Shown here: positions 46,000-53,449 of the stretch, piece by piece
Numbering within the stretch: the stretch's first letter is position 1
How the letters are laid out: each line of letters starts with the position of its first letter
Position numbers and translations under genes: made by a program
Notes under the pieces: model-generated
The model's input: the letters and a program-made list of their open reading frames with translations, nothing else
What the model was told of the DNA's origin: nothing
The model's database searches: none
From: Nesterenkonia ebinurensis
GTDB taxonomy: Bacteria; Actinomycetota; Actinomycetes; Actinomycetales; Micrococcaceae
Assembly: GCF_008711175.1 (NCBI RefSeq)
Contig: NZ_VWNF01000011.1
Coordinates: 1-64,000 of the forward strand
DNA length: 64,000 nucleotides
Direction: 5' to 3'

Positions 46000-46605
46000 T
46001 TTCCGCTCTCCGCCGATCGTCTGGGGAACTCTCGGATTCCCTTGTGTGGGGCTGATGCAGGCGATGACGATACCGGCGACTACGAGAACCACGGGGATGG
46101 AAATGGCGAGGATCCAGCTGAGCCCCACAACTTGGCGTATGGCCATGATGATGCCGCCGATGGACATCATGGGGGCCATCACCAGCATTGTTGATGCTTA
46201 TCATCGCTAGCATCTGGACTTGCTGGACGTCGTTGGTGTTGCGGGTGATCAGCGACCCGGCGCCGAAGCTGGAAACCTCCCGTTCGGAGAACGTCGGTAA
46301 CACGGGAGAAGATGTCGTTACGCAGGTCACGGCCCACACTCATGGCGGCGTGAGCGGCGTAGAAGGTGGCTACGACAGCTGCGAGGATCTGCAGCAGCGC
46401 CACGCCAAGCATCCACGCTCCGGTGCGCAAGATGTAAGGGGCGTCGCCATGTGCTACACCCTCATCGATGATGGAGGCGTTCAGGGTGGGTAGGACCAGA
46501 GCGGCCAGAGCTGAGGCGAACTAGGAAGTCCAGTACCCCAATCAAAAGGCCAATATCGCCGCAGATAGCGACTCAGAAGACGCAGAAGCACGAGGGAAAT
46601 ACAAG
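46000..46605 (-). pseudogene. ABC-type multidrug exporter, N-terminal membrane domain, frameshifted and truncated
   Basis: Reading the minus strand from about 46605 down and switching frames gives consecutive pieces of the membrane domain of an ABC exporter: VLLRLLSRYLRRYWP, ALVLPTLNASIIDEGVAHGD, RTGAWMLGVALLQILAAVVA, HAAMSVGRDLRNDIFSRV, SEREVSSFGAGSLITRNTND and VQQVQMLAMISI, then MLVMAPMMSIGGIIMAIRQV. Each is in the right order for the family, but at least three frame changes and an in-frame stop are needed. Nothing of the second half of the membrane domain or the ATPase domain follows. It is a clear pseudogene. Confidence 0.75.
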
Positions 46606-46704
46606 CACGCCGGTTATGGCACCGCAAGGGTTAGGACCAAAGACCATTCTGAAGGATGACATGGGCTCCGAATATGTTGCCCTGTGGCCGGGTGAAGCTA
46701 GCGT

Positions 46705-47451
46705 CTATGTAGTTGGCCGACGCCACACCGAGACATGCGAGGTGCTCTCGCCGCTGAATGGTTGCTTCTGCCAGTCTGCAAACCGCACCTCGAACTCTAG
46801 GTCCGCAAGCCGAGCCATAAGATCGAGTTCCGAGGGCCACACGTAACGGAAGTTATGCGGCATATAGCGGTACGACCCGTCTTCCTTTCGCAGGTAGTGG
46901 TGCGAGATCGCACGCTGAGTAACGAGGTCATAGGTGTCAAACCCGAGGTGATCAACCGAGACGTCGAAGGGTATCGCCTGTTGGCCTGGAGGCAGCCGGC
47001 GCAATGCTGGCACACCGACTTCGACCACGAACCGGCCTCCTGGGACAAGGTGGCGAGCGGCGTTGCGGAAACACTCCACCTGCGCATCCTGCGTGAAGAG
47101 ATTCCCAATTGTGTTGAACACGAGATATACCAGCGTGAACTCTCCCTCCACGCGCGTCGTCGCCATGTCTCCAATGACAACGGGAATCTCTGTTGTTTTC
47201 TGTCTTAGTCGTGTAGCCATGGCTTCGGAATACTCGATTCCAGAGACCTCTACACCCCGGGCATGCAGGGGAAGTGCAACTCGTCCTGTTCCGATCGCGA
47301 ACTCTAGTGCGCGACCATCAGCCGCTAAGTGAGAAAGGAATGACGTTGTGTTGTCCAGTAGTTCTGGCGCGAACATGGGGCTATCTGGATTGTCGTAACC
47401 CTCGGCCTGCATCTCGGTCCACAGATCACTGGGGACCCCGTCTGTCCTCAT
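46705..47451 (-). CDS. Class I SAM-dependent methyltransferase
   Basis: The 248-residue product has RALEFAIGTGRVALPLHARGVEVSGIEYSEAM (SAM-binding motif I and acidic loop), VVIGDMATTRVEGEFTLVYLVFNTIGNL and ARHLVPGGRFVVEVGVPAL, typical of Methyltransf_25/11 proteins. The substrate is unknown. Its DNA is visibly lower in GC than the flanking core genes, suggesting transfer. It is intact, next to the ABC-exporter pseudogene and divergent from the AarF-like gene. Confidence 0.87.
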   Translation of the reverse strand: MRTDGVPSDLWTEMQAEGYDNPDSPMFAPELLDNTTSFLSHLAADGRALEFAIGTGRVALPLHARGVEVSGIEYSEAMATRLRQKTTEIPVVIGDMATTRVEGEFTLVYLVFNTIGNLFTQDAQVECFRNAARHLVPGGRFVVEVGVPALRRLPPGQQAIPFDVSVDHLGFDTYDLVTQRAISHHYLRKEDGSYRYMPHNFRYVWPSELDLMARLADLEFEVRFADWQKQPFSGESTSHVSVWRRPTT

Positions 47452-47590
47452 CTCTTCAGGCTACCGCGTCATGAGCGCTCTCCCCTATGATTCCTGCTCC
47501 CGACCGCTGACCCATGGCACCATGCGCGTCTATTATGGACCAGAGGGGTTCAGCAACCTACCTATGGGATCGAAACGTTAGAGGGTCTTT

Positions 47591-49342
47591 ATGCACAACG
47601 CTAGTGCGCTGCTCACACTTACCGAACATCGTAAGCGTTTCCGCGAGGTGATCAGTGTTCTCGCCACGTATGGTCTCGCCGATACTGTCAGCAAAGATGT
47701 GGTGAACTCTCTGGAGCCGCTTCTTCGTGGGCGGCTGAAGTTATCTGATCCCGCTGTTGTAGATAAGTCACTCGGAGAGCTTCTGCGAGGGGCCATGATG
47801 GAGTTGGGAACGGCGTGGATCAAGCTGGGTCAGATGCTCAGTCTCCGCCCCGATGTGGTGGGCCCCACTGTTGCTGCTGAGCTGAGCCAACTGGATTCAT
47901 CAGTCACCGCCGATGAAGCCTCAGTGGTCATCGGGACCGTTGAGAACGAACTTGGCGCTCCAGTAAATGACCTCTTTGCCAGCTTCTCCCCAGAACCTCT
48001 GGCCTCTGCCTCAGTAGCGCAGGTTCATAGCGCCACACTTTCTGATGGCACTGAGGTGGTCGTCAAAGTAATCCACCACGGTGCCGATGTTCGGGCACGG
48101 GAAGACTTGGAGATCATCACTGCTCTGGCCCATTTGTGGCAGCATAACGATCCAGGTGCTCAACAGTACCGCCCGGTCCAGATTGCTCAAGAGTTCTCGA
48201 CGATGCTCAGAGACGCGGTGGACATGAGGGTGGAGTTGGCAAACTTGCGGACTTTTCGAGACAAGCTGTCTCATCACGAGGATCTCTATGTGCCCCAGCC
48301 ATATGAGGAACTGTGCAGCGGACGTGTCCTGACGATGACCAGAGTTAAGGGCACACCCCTTCGTGATGCCAAGGCCATTCAGGGCAGCGGCTGGAAGGTA
48401 GAGGACTTAACCAACAAGGTCGTCTCTGTGTACTTCGAGATGATCTTTGAACACGGGACGTTCCACGCGGACCCGCAGCCTGGGAATCTCATGGTGATGC
48501 CTGGCCGTAAGCTTGCCCTTCTCGACTTTGGCGACATTGGCCGCTTCACTCCGGCGCGGCGGGAACAGATGGAATGGATTGTTCTGGCACTGGGCTTTCA
48601 GGATGCCGAAGCATTTGCCAATATCCTGATTGAAATCGCCAACCCGCCGCCCTCAACGGACATTGCTCAGCTACGCGCCGACCTGGGTGGCTGGTTCGAC
48701 CGCCATATTTCTGTCGGTGTCGGACAGATCGACATCCCTGCTCTGGTCAATCAGGCTATGGATCTTCTCCATCACTATGGGCTGGTTCTCCCGGGTGACT
48801 TTATGCTGCTGGTCCGGGTGCTGCTTCAGCTGCAGGGATTGAGCAGTGCCGTAGGGGTGGGTCTCAACATCGAAGAGCTGATGAGCCCCTACGTTCGGCG
48901 CATTATGCTCTCCTATCTGAATCCGCGCCGAATCGCCCGTGAATTTGCCTCCAGCGGTCTCAGGTGGAGGCGGCTGGTCAAGAGTCTTCCGGATGATCTC
49001 TCGGAACTCATCAAGGGTGTCAGGCAGGGCACGATGACGGTGAACTTCAGTATTCACGATCCTGACCGCCTCACCGATAATGTGGTGGACGGGCTCATCA
49101 GCGCTGCTGCCTTGCTATCTTCTGCGCAGCTGATCTCTCGGGAGACTCCGCCGAAGGTCGCTGGGATCTCCGTACCGGGTGCTGTCGTGGCCGGGATAGG
49201 GGCAGCTACGTGGATCCGGGCGGCGAATCGCCGTCGTGAAGGATTCTCTTTGGTGTCTTCGGTACGAAATGTGGCCAAACTCGGGGGGAGGGCCTCGAAG
49301 AAGCGCCGCGAGGCGCTCAAGGATCACACAGCTGGTGACTGA
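47591..49342 (+). CDS. AarF/ABC1/UbiB-family atypical kinase
   Basis: The 583-residue product has the UbiB-family hallmarks: the KxGQ motif in AWIKLGQMLSLRPD (about residue 78), an Ala-rich loop EPLASASVAQVHSATL, the ATP lysine in VVVKVIH, the catalytic HADPQPGN (about residue 293) and the metal-binding LLDFGDIGR. The C-terminus has one or two hydrophobic segments, suggesting membrane attachment. Family members act in quinone or lipid metabolism as ATPases/kinases; the role here is not known. Its GC content is lower than in the core genes. It lies between a divergent methyltransferase and the tRNA-Met terminator. Confidence 0.9.
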   Translation: MHNASALLTLTEHRKRFREVISVLATYGLADTVSKDVVNSLEPLLRGRLKLSDPAVVDKSLGELLRGAMMELGTAWIKLGQMLSLRPDVVGPTVAAELSQLDSSVTADEASVVIGTVENELGAPVNDLFASFSPEPLASASVAQVHSATLSDGTEVVVKVIHHGADVRAREDLEIITALAHLWQHNDPGAQQYRPVQIAQEFSTMLRDAVDMRVELANLRTFRDKLSHHEDLYVPQPYEELCSGRVLTMTRVKGTPLRDAKAIQGSGWKVEDLTNKVVSVYFEMIFEHGTFHADPQPGNLMVMPGRKLALLDFGDIGRFTPARREQMEWIVLALGFQDAEAFANILIEIANPPPSTDIAQLRADLGGWFDRHISVGVGQIDIPALVNQAMDLLHHYGLVLPGDFMLLVRVLLQLQGLSSAVGVGLNIEELMSPYVRRIMLSYLNPRRIAREFASSGLRWRRLVKSLPDDLSELIKGVRQGTMTVNFSIHDPDRLTDNVVDGLISAAALLSSAQLISRETPPKVAGISVPGAVVAGIGAATWIRAANRRREGFSLVSSVRNVAKLGGRASKKRREALKDHTAGD

Positions 49343-49485
49343 GCCGCTGTTTGATAGGTCCAACCGGACAGGATGTGAACCTGCGAGCCCTTGCGGCCAG
49401 CTATCAGCAGCCCCACAACGGTCGCCAGCTCGGCGGATGATTTCTCCAAAGCTTGCACTGGGTAGCTGCAGTTAGCAGAGATAGA

Positions 49486-49526
49486 AAAGGTCGCCGATCT
49501 AGGAGAAGTCCTAGTCAGCGACCTTT
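49486..49526 (-). terminator. Terminator downstream of tRNA-Met
   Basis: AAAGGTCGC (49486-49494) pairs with GCGACCTTT (49518-49526), with a further CTAGGA/TCCTAG pairing inside. On the minus strand the stem ends CCTTTTCTATC, so it fits termination of the tRNA transcript. It may also serve the AarF-like gene on the plus strand. Confidence 0.75.
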
Positions 49527-49566
49527 CTCTGTAGGGAGTGCGGTGTCTTCTCTGTAGGGAGTGCGG
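49525..49566. repeat. Direct repeat copying the 3' end of tRNA-Met
   Basis: The 19-bp sequence TTCTCTGTAGGGAGTGCGG occurs at 49525-49543 and again at 49548-49566. The second copy includes the tRNA acceptor stem 3' strand and adjoining bases. Duplicated tRNA 3' ends are typical scars of site-specific integration, although a 23-bp offset also fits simple slippage. Confidence 0.75.
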
Positions 49567-49628
49567 GACTTGAACCCGCGACCCAAGGATTATGAGTCCT
49601 CTGCTCTAACCAACTGAGCTAACTCCCC
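49555..49628 (-). tRNA. tRNA-Met (CAT anticodon)
   Basis: The minus strand folds as a tRNA: acceptor GGGGAGT with ACTCCCT, D arm TAGCTCAGTTGGTTAGAGCA, anticodon loop CTCATAA giving CAT, and T arm CGGGTTCAAGTCCCG. The first acceptor pair is G-U. CCA is not encoded. With CAT it could be elongator tRNA-Met or, if the C is modified, tRNA-Ile; the body looks like elongator Met and not an initiator, which would have three G-C pairs in the anticodon stem. Confidence 0.93.
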
Positions 49629-49654
49629 GAGCGCGCTGAGCACGTCGCTCCATC

Positions 49655-50758
49655 CTAACTGAGGGTGGCGAAGACCTGGGCAGCCTCCTCCCAGGTCGGC
49701 AGAGTACGACGACGCCGCAGTGCCGTTTCCCGCAGCTCGGCCCGGTCCTCGGGTTCCTCCAGAAAGCGGCGTAGGCGGGCAGTCCAGGCAGCCGATTCCT
49801 GTGGATCCAACGGGATGCCGGCCTCACCAGCGGCCTCCTCCGCTCCGGTGCCCGCAGACACGAAGGCCGGCACCCCATGGGCGCAGGCCTCGGTAACCAC
49901 CATCCCGTAGGTCTCCACCAGGGAGGGCAGCAGGAGCAGGTCTGCCTCCGCCCACAGCGCGCCCATCTGCTCCGAGTCCAGCACGCCACGGTGCTCCACG
50001 CGGCCAGGCAGTCTCCCCTGAAGATCGCGGAGAATCTGTTGCCCGAACTCTGAGTCGGCACCCGGTCCGGCCAGCACCAGCTGCCAGTCCAGGTCCAATA
50101 GCGGCTCCAGTGCCTGGCCGAGCAAAGTATGGTTTTTCACCGGGTTAAGGGTGGCTGCTGCCACAAAGTACACCTCCTTTTCATGAAGACACCGGGTTAT
50201 ATGGCGGTGTAGATGAGAAAACCCGGTGTAGTTGTCGCGGAGCGCAGTGCGATTCGGACTCGGGTCGGGTGAGCGAGGGGTTACCTCGACGCTGCTTCCG
50301 GGGTGGGCCACTGCTATATTCTGCCTCCGGTAGCGGCGCCGCAGCTCGCCAGCGCCCCATCGACTGACCGTGACGACATGGTCAGCCTCCAGGACCGCCC
50401 ACTTCTCACGGGTCACCGCATCCGGATCACCGACACCTTCAGCGGCGAGCGCCGCGGCTAGCGGAAGGTGTATCAACAGTACGGTTTGGCCCGACAGGAG
50501 CGATTCCTCGAAGAGCTCAGGATGTGCGGAGCCGATCAACCCGTCAACTACCAGCAGTGCTGGGGCCAGACGAGCCCGAGCCTGCTCCACGGTCCTCTGC
50601 CCTGATCCATTCCTGAAGCGCTCTGGAGGAAGACGCAGCGTCTCCACCGTCACCCCCCGGGCCGCCAGCGCGGCACGCAACTGCTGGTTGTACCGCAACC
50701 CGCCGCTGATGGTGCCCAGCCGGGGCTCCACCCACAGCACCGGTCCTGCGCTGCTCAC
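49655..50758 (-). CDS. GT4-like glycosyltransferase with an inserted palindrome
   Basis: The 367-residue product begins LWVEPRLGTISGGLRYNQQL (N-terminal acceptor domain) and has FVAAATLNPVKNHTLLGQAL, LVLAGPGADSEFGQQI and the donor-site motif PSLVETYGMVVTEACAHGVPAFVS. Between VEVTPRSPDPSPN and VYFVAAATL is an extra segment of about 25 residues (RDNYTGFSHLHRHITRCLHE) encoded by the palindrome at 50189-50229. The start is GTG at 50758, overlapping the stop of the pterin-synthase-like gene (GTGA). The three genes dehydrogenase, pterin synthase and glycosyltransferase form one operon, which suggests glycosylation of a pterin-like product. Confidence 0.87.
   Translation of the reverse strand: MSSAGPVLWVEPRLGTISGGLRYNQQLRAALAARGVTVETLRLPPERFRNGSGQRTVEQARARLAPALLVVDGLIGSAHPELFEESLLSGQTVLLIHLPLAAALAAEGVGDPDAVTREKWAVLEADHVVTVSRWGAGELRRRYRRQNIAVAHPGSSVEVTPRSPDPSPNRTALRDNYTGFSHLHRHITRCLHEKEVYFVAAATLNPVKNHTLLGQALEPLLDLDWQLVLAGPGADSEFGQQILRDLQGRLPGRVEHRGVLDSEQMGALWAEADLLLLPSLVETYGMVVTEACAHGVPAFVSAGTGAEEAAGEAGIPLDPQESAAWTARLRRFLEEPEDRAELRETALRRRRTLPTWEEAAQVFATLS
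50189..50229. repeat. Palindrome inserted in a glycosyltransferase gene
   Basis: ACACCGGGTT (50189-50198) and AACCCGGTGT (50220-50229) are perfectly complementary around a 21-bp AT-richer centre. The structure coincides with a protein segment absent from the family. The sequence is unrelated to the 66-bp palindromes and to the element in gcvP. Confidence 0.7.
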
Positions 50759-51159
50759 GGCTCCAGGTCGATCCGCACGGAGGCTCGGGCCCGTGGATGC
50801 TCCTCCGCGGCCACCTCCAGGGCCAGAAGCCCGTGGCCCTCCGGCAGCGCCTCAACAAGCTGGAGTCCCACATACTGACAGACCACCTCGGTGGTGGAGA
50901 TCTTCCCCGCAAAGTCCGGATGCTCGTCCAGATTCTGATAGCGCAGCGGCTGAAGCACCCCGGCCAGCAGCTCGGAGGCCAGCCCGATGTCCATCACCAC
51001 CCCGTGCTCGTCCAGGCCACGGCGCTCGAAGGTGGCGGTGATCGCCAGGGTGGCGCCGTGCAGCTGCTGGGCAGGCCCGAAGAACTCTCCGGGAAGGGAG
51101 TGGGCGATCATCACGTGGTCATCCACGCTCAGCCGGAACACCGGTATCTGCTCAACCAT
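50755..51159 (-). CDS. 6-pyruvoyl-tetrahydropterin synthase / 6-carboxytetrahydropterin synthase-like protein
   Basis: The 134-residue product has the PTPS/QueD layout: IAHSLPGEFFGPAQQLHGATLAITATF, which carries His residues fitting the zinc site, GVVMDIGLASELLAGVLQPLRYQNLDEHPDF, ISTTEVVCQYVGLQL and a C-terminal strand with Glu. QueD usually has a Cys in the H-x-C catalytic area; none is evident there, so the reaction may differ from the queuosine pathway. The ATG at 51159 has GAGGAG at 8-base spacing; a TTG at 51162 is possible. It lies between the dehydrogenase and a glycosyltransferase, and no other queuosine genes are nearby. Confidence 0.83.
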   Translation of the reverse strand: MVEQIPVFRLSVDDHVMIAHSLPGEFFGPAQQLHGATLAITATFERRGLDEHGVVMDIGLASELLAGVLQPLRYQNLDEHPDFAGKISTTEVVCQYVGLQLVEALPEGHGLLALEVAAEEHPRARASVRIDLEP

Positions 51160-51170
51160 CAAAAAGCTCC

Positions 51171-52148
51171 TCAGTAGGTGACAACATGCAGGATCTCATC
51201 CCGGGTCCAGACCTTGCCACAGGCGAAGTCCTCCATCACTGCGGGCAGCTGCTCAAGCGGCGAGTGCCCGGTCACCAGCGCATCGAACCGCTCATCGAGC
51301 AGGTTCAGGGCCGCGGTCAGCCGCTCCCGGCGGGTACGACGCAGCCGCTTGGGCGCAGCCACCTGGCCCACCTGGGTGGAGACCAGGCTCAGCCGGCGAG
51401 CGTGGAAGTCCGCGCCCAGCGGCACCCGGGGCTGCTGGGCGCCGTACCAGGACATCTCCACCACGACGCCGTCGTCACCGGTGATCTCCAGGGCCCGGGC
51501 CAGCCCGGGCTCACTGGCCGAGGTGTGGAGCACGGCATCGTTATCCCCCTGCGCCTTCTCAGGGCCGACCGCATCGAGTCCCAGCTGCTCAGCAATTGCG
51601 CGTCTGCCAGAGTCGACTTCCACCACCTGGAGCCGAGAAGGGGTGAGCCGCTGGACCAACAGCGCGGTCACCAGACCCACCAGACCCGCACCCACCACCG
51701 CGATCCGGTCGCCCAGGCTGGACCGGGACTCCCACACGGCGTTGAGGCCGACCTCAGCGATCCCGGCCAGCAGGGCACGCTCACTGGACATGCCCTCCGG
51801 CACCAGGTGGCAGTCCCGGGCAGCGGCGACCACATGGCTGCGGTGCCCGGAGAGGGTGAAGACCCGCTGGCCGAGCAGCTCCTGGGGACCGCGGATCACC
51901 GTGCCCACATTGAGATAGCCGTGGCTGACCGGGCAGGGCAGCTCGCCCAGCTGCTGCGGGGCTGCCATCAGATCCGCCACCGCCTCAGGGACCTCCCCGC
52001 GGTAGACCAGGGTTTCGGTGCCCGGGGAGATCGCTGAGCACTCTGTCTCGATGAGCATCTCCTCTGGCCCCGGCTCCGGCAGGGCGGTATGCCGCACCCG
52101 GGCAGAGCCAGGTGCCTCAATCCAGAACTCGCGGCCAGGCGGCGTCAT
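51171..52148 (-). CDS. Zinc-binding-dehydrogenase-like MDR oxidoreductase
   Basis: The 325-residue product fits the medium-chain dehydrogenase/reductase superfamily: CSAISPGTETLVYRGEVP in the GroES-like domain and GDRIAVVGAGLVGLVTALLVQRL as the NAD(P)-binding motif, then VVEVDSGRRAIAEQLGLDAV. The structural-zinc Cys cluster is absent and catalytic zinc ligands are not obvious. It resembles dehydrogenases found next to PTPS-like and glycosyltransferase genes. It is the first gene of the three-gene minus-strand operon and divergent from another glycosyltransferase, with about 55 bp between them. Confidence 0.86.
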   Translation of the reverse strand: MTPPGREFWIEAPGSARVRHTALPEPGPEEMLIETECSAISPGTETLVYRGEVPEAVADLMAAPQQLGELPCPVSHGYLNVGTVIRGPQELLGQRVFTLSGHRSHVVAAARDCHLVPEGMSSERALLAGIAEVGLNAVWESRSSLGDRIAVVGAGLVGLVTALLVQRLTPSRLQVVEVDSGRRAIAEQLGLDAVGPEKAQGDNDAVLHTSASEPGLARALEITGDDGVVVEMSWYGAQQPRVPLGADFHARRLSLVSTQVGQVAAPKRLRRTRRERLTAALNLLDERFDALVTGHSPLEQLPAVMEDFACGKVWTRDEILHVVTY

Positions 52149-52204
52149 AAGCTATATCATCCCAGGTCAGGCCGTACAGAAGCTGGAAGTGAAAGACTGT
52201 GCCC

Positions 52205-53449
52205 ATGAGGCTCTTCGTCGACTGCCGGTATGTGCGCACCCGGGTGCATGACGGCATCTCCCGATACACGGCCTCCCTGGTGGCAGCCGCCGCATCCAAG
52301 GCAGAGATCACCATGCTGATCAGCGACCCGGGGCAGCTGAACCTGCTGCCTGACCTGCCCCATCTGAGGATCAGCTCACCCACCGGGCCGGCCGAGCCGT
52401 TCGTAGCCCGGCAGCTGAACCGGCACTCCCCCGACGTGGTCTTCTCGCCCATGCAGACTATGGGCAGCCTGGGCCGGCGCTACCGGCTGATCCTCACCCT
52501 GCACGACCTCATCTACTACCAGCACCGCACCCCGCCGAAGAACCTCCCCGCCCCTGTCCGGCTGGGTTGGCGGGCCTACCACCTCAGCTACACCCCGCAG
52601 CGGGTGGCACTGAACCGGGCCGACGCGGTGGCCACGGTCTCGCAGACCACCGCGGATCTGATCAGCAGGCACCGGCTCACCAGGCGACCGGTGCATCTGG
52701 TTCCCAATGCTCCCCAGGCGGTGGCCTCCCCGCGCGACCCCGGCAACCGGCCGACCAAGGAGCTGGTCTACATGGGCTCCTTCATGGAGTACAAGAACGT
52801 ATCGGGGCTGATCGCCGGGCTGAACCTGCTGCCGGACTACCGACTGCACCTGTGCTCTCCGGTGGAGCCGGCCCAGCGGGCGCAGCTGAGCGGGCTCGCC
52901 GAGCGGCCCGGCCAGCTGGTATTCCACCACGGGATCAGCGAGCAGGACTACCACCGGCTGCTGCGCCGGGCCACCGCCCTGGTGACCCTGTCCAAGGCTG
53001 AAGGGTTCTGCCTGCCGGTGGTGGAGGCGCTGAGCCACGGCACCCCGGTGATCACCTCTGATCTGCCCATCTTCCGGGAGGTCGCCGGGAATCTCTCCAA
53101 CACCCCGGCAGCCCAACTGGTGAACAACGACGACGCCCGATTTAACCAAGTGAAGAACCGCCCTTCCCCGAGCTCCTCCTCCGAGAGACGACTGAGCCGA
53201 GTGGAATGCGGCGCTTGCGGCGCAATTTCGGCAGCGACTGAGGATTGCCCCCGATGCGGGCAGGCGCTTGAGGAGGGTCAACGAAGGGATGCCGCGAGAC
53301 TGGCTGAGGCCGTCATCCGCCTGGAGAGCCCGGGAACTTTTGCTGAGGCCAGCAGGGCCGCCCACCGACGCAGCCTGGCCTACTCCTGGGAGAACTCCGC
53401 TGATCGGCTGGTCAGCTTGGCGGGCTCACTTCACCAGTCTTCGAACTGA
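52205..53449 (+). CDS. GT4-like glycosyltransferase carrying an in-frame repeat element
   Basis: The product (414 residues from the ATG at 52205; GTG at 52199 is possible) begins MRLFVDCRYVRTRVHDGISRY and has LILTLHDLIYYQ, VATVSQTTADLI, LVYMGSFMEYKNVSGLI and the donor-site region SKAEGFCLPVVEALSHGTPVITSD. After LVNNDDAR comes a segment of about 57 residues not expected in the family (RPSPSSSSERRLSRVECGAC, GAISAATEDCPRCGQALEE), then the fold resumes with DAARLAEAVIRLES. The insert includes a CxxC...CxxC pair resembling a zinc ribbon. Its 3' end overlaps the convergent glycosyltransferase by 19 bp. Confidence 0.88.
   Translation: MRLFVDCRYVRTRVHDGISRYTASLVAAAASKAEITMLISDPGQLNLLPDLPHLRISSPTGPAEPFVARQLNRHSPDVVFSPMQTMGSLGRRYRLILTLHDLIYYQHRTPPKNLPAPVRLGWRAYHLSYTPQRVALNRADAVATVSQTTADLISRHRLTRRPVHLVPNAPQAVASPRDPGNRPTKELVYMGSFMEYKNVSGLIAGLNLLPDYRLHLCSPVEPAQRAQLSGLAERPGQLVFHHGISEQDYHRLLRRATALVTLSKAEGFCLPVVEALSHGTPVITSDLPIFREVAGNLSNTPAAQLVNNDDARFNQVKNRPSPSSSSERRLSRVECGACGAISAATEDCPRCGQALEEGQRRDAARLAEAVIRLESPGTFAEASRAAHRRSLAYSWENSADRLVSLAGSLHQSSN
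53127..53296. repeat. In-frame intragenic repeat element (copy in glycosyltransferase)
   Basis: It begins ACGACGACGCCCGATTTAA and ends with GGCGCTTGAGGAGGGTCA and GGGATGCCGCG, matching the ends of the gcvP element (2108-2197). The interior has a second match, CGACTGAGCCGAGTGGA (from 53189), to the gcvP segment CGATTGAGTCGAGCGGA. The extra length against the gcvP copy lies between the first ACGACGACGCC and 53189. The insertion keeps the reading frame. The protein resumes with DAAR, echoing DDAR at the start, which suggests a short target duplication. Confidence 0.75.

Noticed and set aside
50755-51159. The PTPS-like gene as part of a queuosine pathway
   Set aside because: No queC, queE, queF or tgt is near, and the usual catalytic Cys is not evident.
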